This document shows, piece after piece, positions 58,539 through 64,000 of a stretch of 64,000 bases of DNA. Position 1 is the first letter of the stretch. Each line of letters begins with the position of its first letter. The translations under genes and the position numbers were made by a program. Under the pieces are notes generated by a model. It was given only the letters and a program-made list of their open reading frames with translations. It was not told the DNA's origin and ran no database searches. The DNA is from Limonium bicolor (Eukaryota > Streptophyta > Magnoliopsida > Caryophyllales > Plumbaginaceae), in contig CM041779.1 in NCBI GenBank assembly GCA_023374045.1, forward strand, positions 294,820,167 through 294,884,166, written 5' to 3'.

Positions 58539-61500
58539 ATGGCATTGCTGAAGAACGCTGGGCGGCAATGGTCTGTTGGGTTTAGAAGTTTGGTCAGGAG
58601 GAAGCAAGTCGACTCAATTTACATTAGGGGAGGAGGGAGTCAACTGGCAAAGAGATTGACTGTTCGTGACCTTGTTGCTATTGGTATTTAGTCTCAATTT
58701 TCATCTAAGCTCTTTCTTTCACTTTTTAATTGCATATGATATTGATGTTTCCGTGGTATCAGTAGATTTTCTTTTGGTGGAAGATTATTATTGTCCATCG
58801 TTTTGGTTATTAGGATTTTCCTCTCCGTTGCTTTCCGATCATGGGAGCATAATGCATGTAAGTATTTGTTATCTGGCGCCAGATACATTCAGTTACGAGA
58901 CCCAAAAGTTGAAGCACGTTGTGTATGAACAATTTGGTAGCAATCACACGTATTTGAGGTTGATTGATTATGGGTATTATGTTTATCTCTTGCGTTTATC
59001 CTATACTGTTCTTTTTCTTGGTTCCCATGTATATATTGTAACTATCATCAGTTAGTTGCCTTGGTGCATCCTATGTTTCACTAAATGCAATACGTAACCT
59101 CTGTTTAGTGTATCCTGACTCCTGTTATTGTGACTTTGTGTTCAGGTGCTGGAGCAACCATCGGTGCTGGAGTGTATATCCTTATAGGGACTGTTGCTAA
59201 AGAAGATACAGGGCCAGCTCTCACCCTTTCATTCCTGATTGCGGGTATAGCTGCTGCACTATCAGCATTCTGTTACGCTGAACTTGCCTGCCGTTGTCCT
59301 TCTGCTGGAAGTGCTTATCATTATTCCTACATTTGTGTTGGAGAAGGGTATATTCATAGCTTCACTAACCTCTACACTGAATTTGCTGTCTTCATTGGTT
59401 GTTTGGTTGTTGATATTTTCCTTGAGTAAAAATTTTGATCTTAAACTTCACATTTTGATCTTAAAATTCTCATTTTGATATTAAACTTCACACTTTGATC
59501 TTTTTCTTCAGCGTGGCTTGGTTGATTGGCTGGGCTCTGATATTGGAATACACTGTTGGTGGTGCCGCTGTTGCCCGTGGAATCTCTCCAAATCTGGTGC
59601 TTTAACTTTTTGTTCTTCTCTGAAGTCAATGTTTCTATCCAGTATTCAGAAAGGTTTATCATTAATTTTATATGAGTAGTGGTGCACCTACTCAAGATTC
59701 TACTCCCTTTGTTCTGGGTATTCTTTATCTAGGAGCGCTTGCAATCTATAATGCTTATGACAAGGCAATAACTAATCTTACCTAGATAGAAAATAACATG
59801 TACCCTGTGGGAAAGCAATGTCTGTACACCCATGTTTCATATGCAAAAAGGTGAAATAGACTGGATGATCAATGAATTTGTCTTTAATTTGAGCATAAAA
59901 GAGAAAAGATTTTTATGGATATTTACCTTTCATTGTTTCCTTTTTTAGGTTTAGGTTATGCTTTCTTACTAATTTCATTCCACTTGCTGTTCAGGCATTG
60001 TACTTTGGAGGAGGATAACCTTCCTAGTGTTTTGGCTCGTCATACCTTGTTTGGAGTTACAGTTGACCCGTGTGCTGCTATGCTAGTCTTTGTTGTTACT
60101 ATTCTACTCTCCATGGGAGTAAAAGAAGTACACTTTCAATTAATTTATCCTGGTCCTAACTTTGTGGATTTTTGTACACTAATTTTGCCAACTTCTGTTA
60201 TCTAATAAAGCGCTTCTTCGTTTCAGAGTACATCAGTGCAATCTGTAGTCACCGTCTTGAATGTCTGTTGCTTGATGTTTATCATAATTGCTGGTGGATA
60301 TCTTGCATTTAAAACAGGATGGGCTGGATATGATCTTTCTGATGGGTAATTTGTCTTACTTCTTTGTGTTGTTTATTTTTTCATCTTCAGTCATTCCTTT
60401 CCCCTCCCCTCCTTATGGTTTTTATCCTTGGTCATCTAGGTATTTCCCCTACGGACTCAAAGGGGTTCTTGCTGGATCTGCGACAGTCTTTTACTCATTC
60501 ATTGGTTTTGATACAGTTGCTAGCACGGCAGAGGAGGTATGAAGATTCTGAAATTAGCTCTATCTTGATCGATAAAGATGTTTCTTTGGTTTATGAAATT
60601 TCTCTGCTATACTCTTTTATGTCTGATTTGAAGCAGTTGTAGTTTGATCTTTTTTCCAACTCATCAGAAGCTCTGACTTTTTCTTTCCTTACAATTTGTA
60701 ACAGGTTAAGAATCCGCAAAGAGACTTGCCTCTTGGTATAGGGCTCGCTTATCTTTGTGCTGTGGTCTTTATATGTCAGTGTCCGTGGTTATTGTTGGAT
60801 TAGTACCGTACTCCGACTTGAATGTGGACACTCCGATTTCGTCTGCTTTTTCTGACAAAGGAATGGAATGGGCAGCGTAAGTCAAAATCATTCTCAGTTT
60901 GGTATAATATATGCTTGTATTCCATTTACTGATTTACAGACTTTGAGAGTCTGTTTTGTTGTCAGTTTTCCTTATCACCTTGCTTCCCTTGACAGATACG
61001 TAGTGGCAACCGGGGCTGTGATGGCTCTTTGCGCAACTTTGCTTGGTAATCTTCTTCCTCAGGTTAGTAAATCTTGTCTTTAAAAACTAACTCATCCAAT
61101 GCATTATATATTTCATTGAATTAATATACTTTTGCATCACAATAGAATGTATATATTGTCCGTCCTGCTGGTTGTTGCGTGTTTGACTGAATCCGCTACA
61201 ATAACTTATAATCAGCCTCGCATCTTAATGGCCATGGCTAGAGATGGTTTACTACCACCATTGTTTTCGGACATTAACAAGCGCACCCAAGTTCCAGTGA
61301 AGAGCACTGTAGCAACTGGGTTCCTTGCTGCGGGTTTGGCATTCAGTATGGAAGTGTCACAGTTGGCTGGAATGGTATAATGAAATTAGCATTGTGCAAT
61401 AGAAAGAAGCTGCATGGTTTTATTTGTCATTACTAACTCTTATGTGTATTTGTTCTTCAGGTGTGTAGGTACACTTATGGCTTTCACAATTGTAGCTGTT

Positions 61501-62700
61501 TCAGTGCTGATTCTTAGATATGTTCCTCCTGATGAAACACCCATGCCATCATCGTTTAGAGAATCAATTGCCTCCTTCTTTGAGGGTTCTCATCATAATA
61601 ATGCTGCCCAAGATGACAGTGATGTGGATGTTGACAATGATTCCTTCTTCGTTGCCGATAGTGAACATGAACGGTTGCTTGGTAAAGTAGAGCCGCTTGA
61701 AATAAAATTCACCCAGACTGACAATACAACAACTTCAGGTGTGTGAAAGAAGGGACAATTGGAGACAAAATAATCATATTGGTAAATGGGTTTGAATGTT
61801 GGAGACAAACATGATCAATATTGCTAAATGGGTTTGATATTTGAGACAGATTGATCTGGGTCTAATAAGCTGATTGAAAAAGTGAGTTTTCGTTGTGTTT
61901 TACATTTTTGGTTATGTAGATTCTAAAAAGCGACTGAGAAGGCGAAAAGTAGCAGCTTGGAACATAACAGTAGTGTGCATATCAGTTTTGACACTTGCAT
62001 TTGCGGCTTCTGCTGGAGACATACCCAGGTTCTTTTTTTTTTCTTTTTACTATTTAAGCTTTTCAATAACCATATCAGTAACAATGTTGACTCAGTTGGT
62101 GTGGATTTACTACCAGTTACGCTCAAATTGTGTTATGTGGAACCGCGGGTGCTGTTTTTATTGGTGGGGTATTATTCCTGGGCTCGACAGAGCAAGATGC
62201 TGCTAGGCATAACTTTGGTTACTCTGGAGGTAAATCTGCTAATTTGTCTCTTATTCATACAGAATTGCTGCTATCCATTCAAATTTTTGATAACAACACT
62301 CACCTTTTTTCAATTGTTCCAACTTGTTTTACAGGATTCAGTTGCCCATTTGTGCCGTATTTGCCAATTGCCTGCATCCTCGTGAACACCTATTTGTTAA
62401 TCAATATCGGGTATGAATCAGCAACAGCTTTTTAAGTTCTGGTTATGTCAATTCCATCTTTCCTCTTTCTATTGTACTCATACGGATGGACCTCATATCA
62501 GAGTGGGTACATGGATCCGAGTATCGATATGGCTGCTCATAGGAGTGCTGGTATACTTGTTCTATGGCCGAACACACAGCTCGCTTCAAGATGCGGTATA
62601 TGTTCCGGCAGCAATGGCTGATGAAATCTACCGTTCATCGTCAGAGTGGTCTTGCCCGAGCCCCATTATGAGTCCTAGTCCAAGCCGTGCACATTTTTGA
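58539..62700 (+). CDS. Cationic amino acid transporter (CAT2/3/4-like), 14 exons, three apparent frameshifts
   Basis: Exons: 58539-58683, 59146-59347, 59512-59596, 59995-60127, 60227-60345, 60440-60536, 60705-60876, 60996-61062, 61216-61374, 61461-61738, 61920-62028, 62117-62229, 62335-62410, 62502-62700; all GT-AG. About 650 residues, close to Arabidopsis CAT2 length. Motifs in order: [118 protein letters not shown], then an acidic loop and [13 protein letters not shown]. It is a multi-helix APC-superfamily carrier; plant relatives move amino acids across the vacuolar membrane. Exons 4, 7 and 10 are short by 2, 1 and 2 bases (near 60010, 60745, 61463), each shifting the frame. Splice sites and protein are otherwise conserved, so sequencing error and recent pseudogenisation are both possible. 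The exon 1 ATG is the first in frame and precedes the conserved N-terminus by about 17 residues. Confidence 0.87.
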
Positions 62701-63139
62701 AGGTGCTATGCAATAACTGCAGAATCTTAATGAGTCACATTATTGTTAATTCTTTTTCCACACTGTAGAAGAAAAAGAAAAGTAAGAAAGGTTTGATCTT
62801 TTGATTTCACTTTTTTTTTTTTTTTGCTGATGTTGTTTGTGTCATGTGTATCATCAGGTTAACAGTCTTGTGTAGATTATAATTTACTATTGTTAGTTTA
62901 CCAAGGGTATGCTTTAGCTTTTAATGGCTCTGCCAATTTTGTTGTACCTAGTTTATGTTAGTTGTATTAGTAGCGATTAACAAGTGTGCGCTCTGGTCTT
63001 CTTTCTTTTTTCGTAAGACAAAAACCATTCAATTCAAGCTAAATTTCTTTTACAACTACTTTTTGCCTCTGCTTTTATTGGAAATAATATTGGTTACTAA
63101 ACGTAATACTTCGTTTACGTAATATGTAATCATATATTT
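62701..63139 (+). other. 3' UTR and downstream spacer of the transporter gene
   Basis: No gene. Contains an A/G-rich stretch (62766-62790) and a T run (62811-62825). A precise polyadenylation site cannot be chosen. Confidence 0.5.
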
Positions 63140-63335
63140 TGTTACAATAGAATATCTAGGTTGTTACATAGGAATCTAGGAGAATATTTTATCTCTTGTA
63201 ACTATCTCAATCTTCTGACTAGTATATACATGAGTTAAGTTTGTAACAAGTCCTCAATGAAAACACAATGAGTATTCATGTATGATTTACAAGCAAAACC
63301 AACACTTTACAAAACAGAACCTTTTATTTCTATCA
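63140..63335 (+). repeat. 5' LTR of a second Ty1/copia element
   Basis: Starts TGTTACAATAGAATATCTAGG and ends TTTCTATCA, about 196 bp. It is followed by a PBS and a copia Gag, which supports the LTR reading. The 3' LTR lies beyond the window. Confidence 0.7.
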
Positions 63336-63336
63336 T

Positions 63337-63348
63337 TGTATCAAGAGC
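63337..63348 (+). other. Primer-binding site of the second copia element
   Basis: TGTATCAAGAGC, close to the initiator tRNA-Met PBS (TGGTATCAAGAGC) used by many plant copia elements but lacking one G. Confidence 0.65.
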
Positions 63349-63403
63349 ACAGGAAGATTAAAAATCTTTCCGCTGTTTGGGTTTTTGGACATAGGAAGCG
63401 CCA

Positions 63404-64000
63404 ATGGCAGATGGTGCTGGCAAAGTGAAGAAGGATGCAGTGTCTCCTTCTGCAGCAACTGGAACCACAATCGACATCAATGACCCGACATATGTTCACG
63501 CCACGGAGAATCCGGGGTTAAACCTTGTCTCAAAATTCAACGGGACGGGTTTCCTTGGCTGGAGATTCGATATGATCACGGCACTTAAGTCAAAGAACAA
63601 GTTCGGGTTTGTTGCAGGCAAATTTAAACGACCAGACGAAGAAGACACCATACGGTATGCGGCTTGGGAAAGAGCGAATTCCCTCGTCGTTTCCTGGATT
63701 AAGAATGCACTTGGCCCCGATGTTCTTGACAGCGTGCGGTTCTATGATGACACGAAAGAAATCTGGGACTCTCTTTGTGATTGTTACCAACACAGCAACC
63801 TTGCTATCATTCATTCCTGAAACGAGACCTAGGAGAAACAAAACAAGGTGATGAGTCAGTTGTTGAATATTTCAATAAGTTGAAGAGAGTGTGGGGCGCA
63901 TTGGAGCAAGCCCGGCCACCGTAGAGTTGTAATTGCAACGGTTGCTCCTGTGACATAAACAGTTCCATTAAAAAGGCAATTGATGAAGATAAGCTCATAC
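63404..64000 (+). pseudogene. Ty1/copia Gag (partial, frameshifted)
   Basis: ATG 63404 opens a 138-codon frame with NDPTYVHATENPG, then NLVSKFNGTGFLGWRFDMITAL, KNKFGFVAGKFKRP and SWIKNAL, then EIWDSLCDCYQ. This is the copia Gag domain, and it is related to the broken Gag at 22489. A stop at 63818 results from a frame change; homology resumes in another frame with LKRDLGETKQGDESVVEYFN until a stop near 63923. The element runs off the window end. Confidence 0.85.

Noticed and set aside
58078..58539. 153-codon frame whose TGA overlaps the transporter ATG
   Set aside because: No recognisable domain and composition unlike coding sequence; most likely 5' UTR. An upstream-ORF role cannot be excluded.

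Overview
The window looks like a repeat-rich stretch of a large eudicot plant genome. The signs are LTR retrotransposons nested in one another, hAT and Harbinger-type MITEs, long AT-rich spacers, and one host-type gene with short GT-AG introns. I see no rRNA, tRNA or CRISPR. The species cannot be named from the sequence. Boundaries marked by matching target-site duplications (TSDs) are firm; others are approximate.

Layout. 1-1937: the 3' end of a Tat-type Ty3/gypsy element, followed by an LTR-like unit (TG...CA) that is almost entirely one 1.46-kb palindrome. 2875-19179: a 4.4-kb solo LTR (TSD GTTTT) split by an 11.9-kb minus-strand Tat/Ogre-like element (6247-18138, TSD ATTGG). That element carries only one decayed 'plant transposon protein' ORF and a reversed fragment of the same family as the solo LTR. 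19291-21555: a Harbinger-like element with a probable second element and an hAT MITE inside it. 22180-41259: a dead Ty1/copia element. It is interrupted by an hAT MITE with a 70-bp minisatellite (24200-25129) and by a 13.0-kb LARD-like non-autonomous retrotransposon with LTRs over 4 kb (27878-40879, TSD CACAA). 41992-57090: a 15.1-kb Tekay/Del-type chromovirus (TSD TTTAG) with gag, protease, RT, RNase H, integrase and chromodomain. 58539-62700: a 14-exon cationic amino acid transporter gene with three apparent frameshifts. 63140-64000: the start of another copia element.

The most interesting object is the chromovirus. Between its Gag zinc knuckle and its protease it carries an ALKBH1-like AlkB (2-oxoglutarate/Fe(II) dioxygenase) domain. 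All recognisable catalytic residues are present: HxD, the distal His, and the RxNLTFR motif. The domain ends in its own stop codon. It is followed by a T-rich splice-acceptor-like site and then by a 74-nt GT-AG intron-like insertion exactly at the protease entry. This suggests a retroelement that captured a nucleic-acid demethylase and may reach pol by splicing around the AlkB stop.

Caution: the paired LTRs differ mostly by 1-nt indels in homopolymers. Part of the frameshifting in the chromovirus and in the transporter gene could therefore be long-read consensus error rather than biological decay. In-frame nonsense changes of the CGA-to-TGA and CAG-to-TAG type look like genuine methylcytosine decay.
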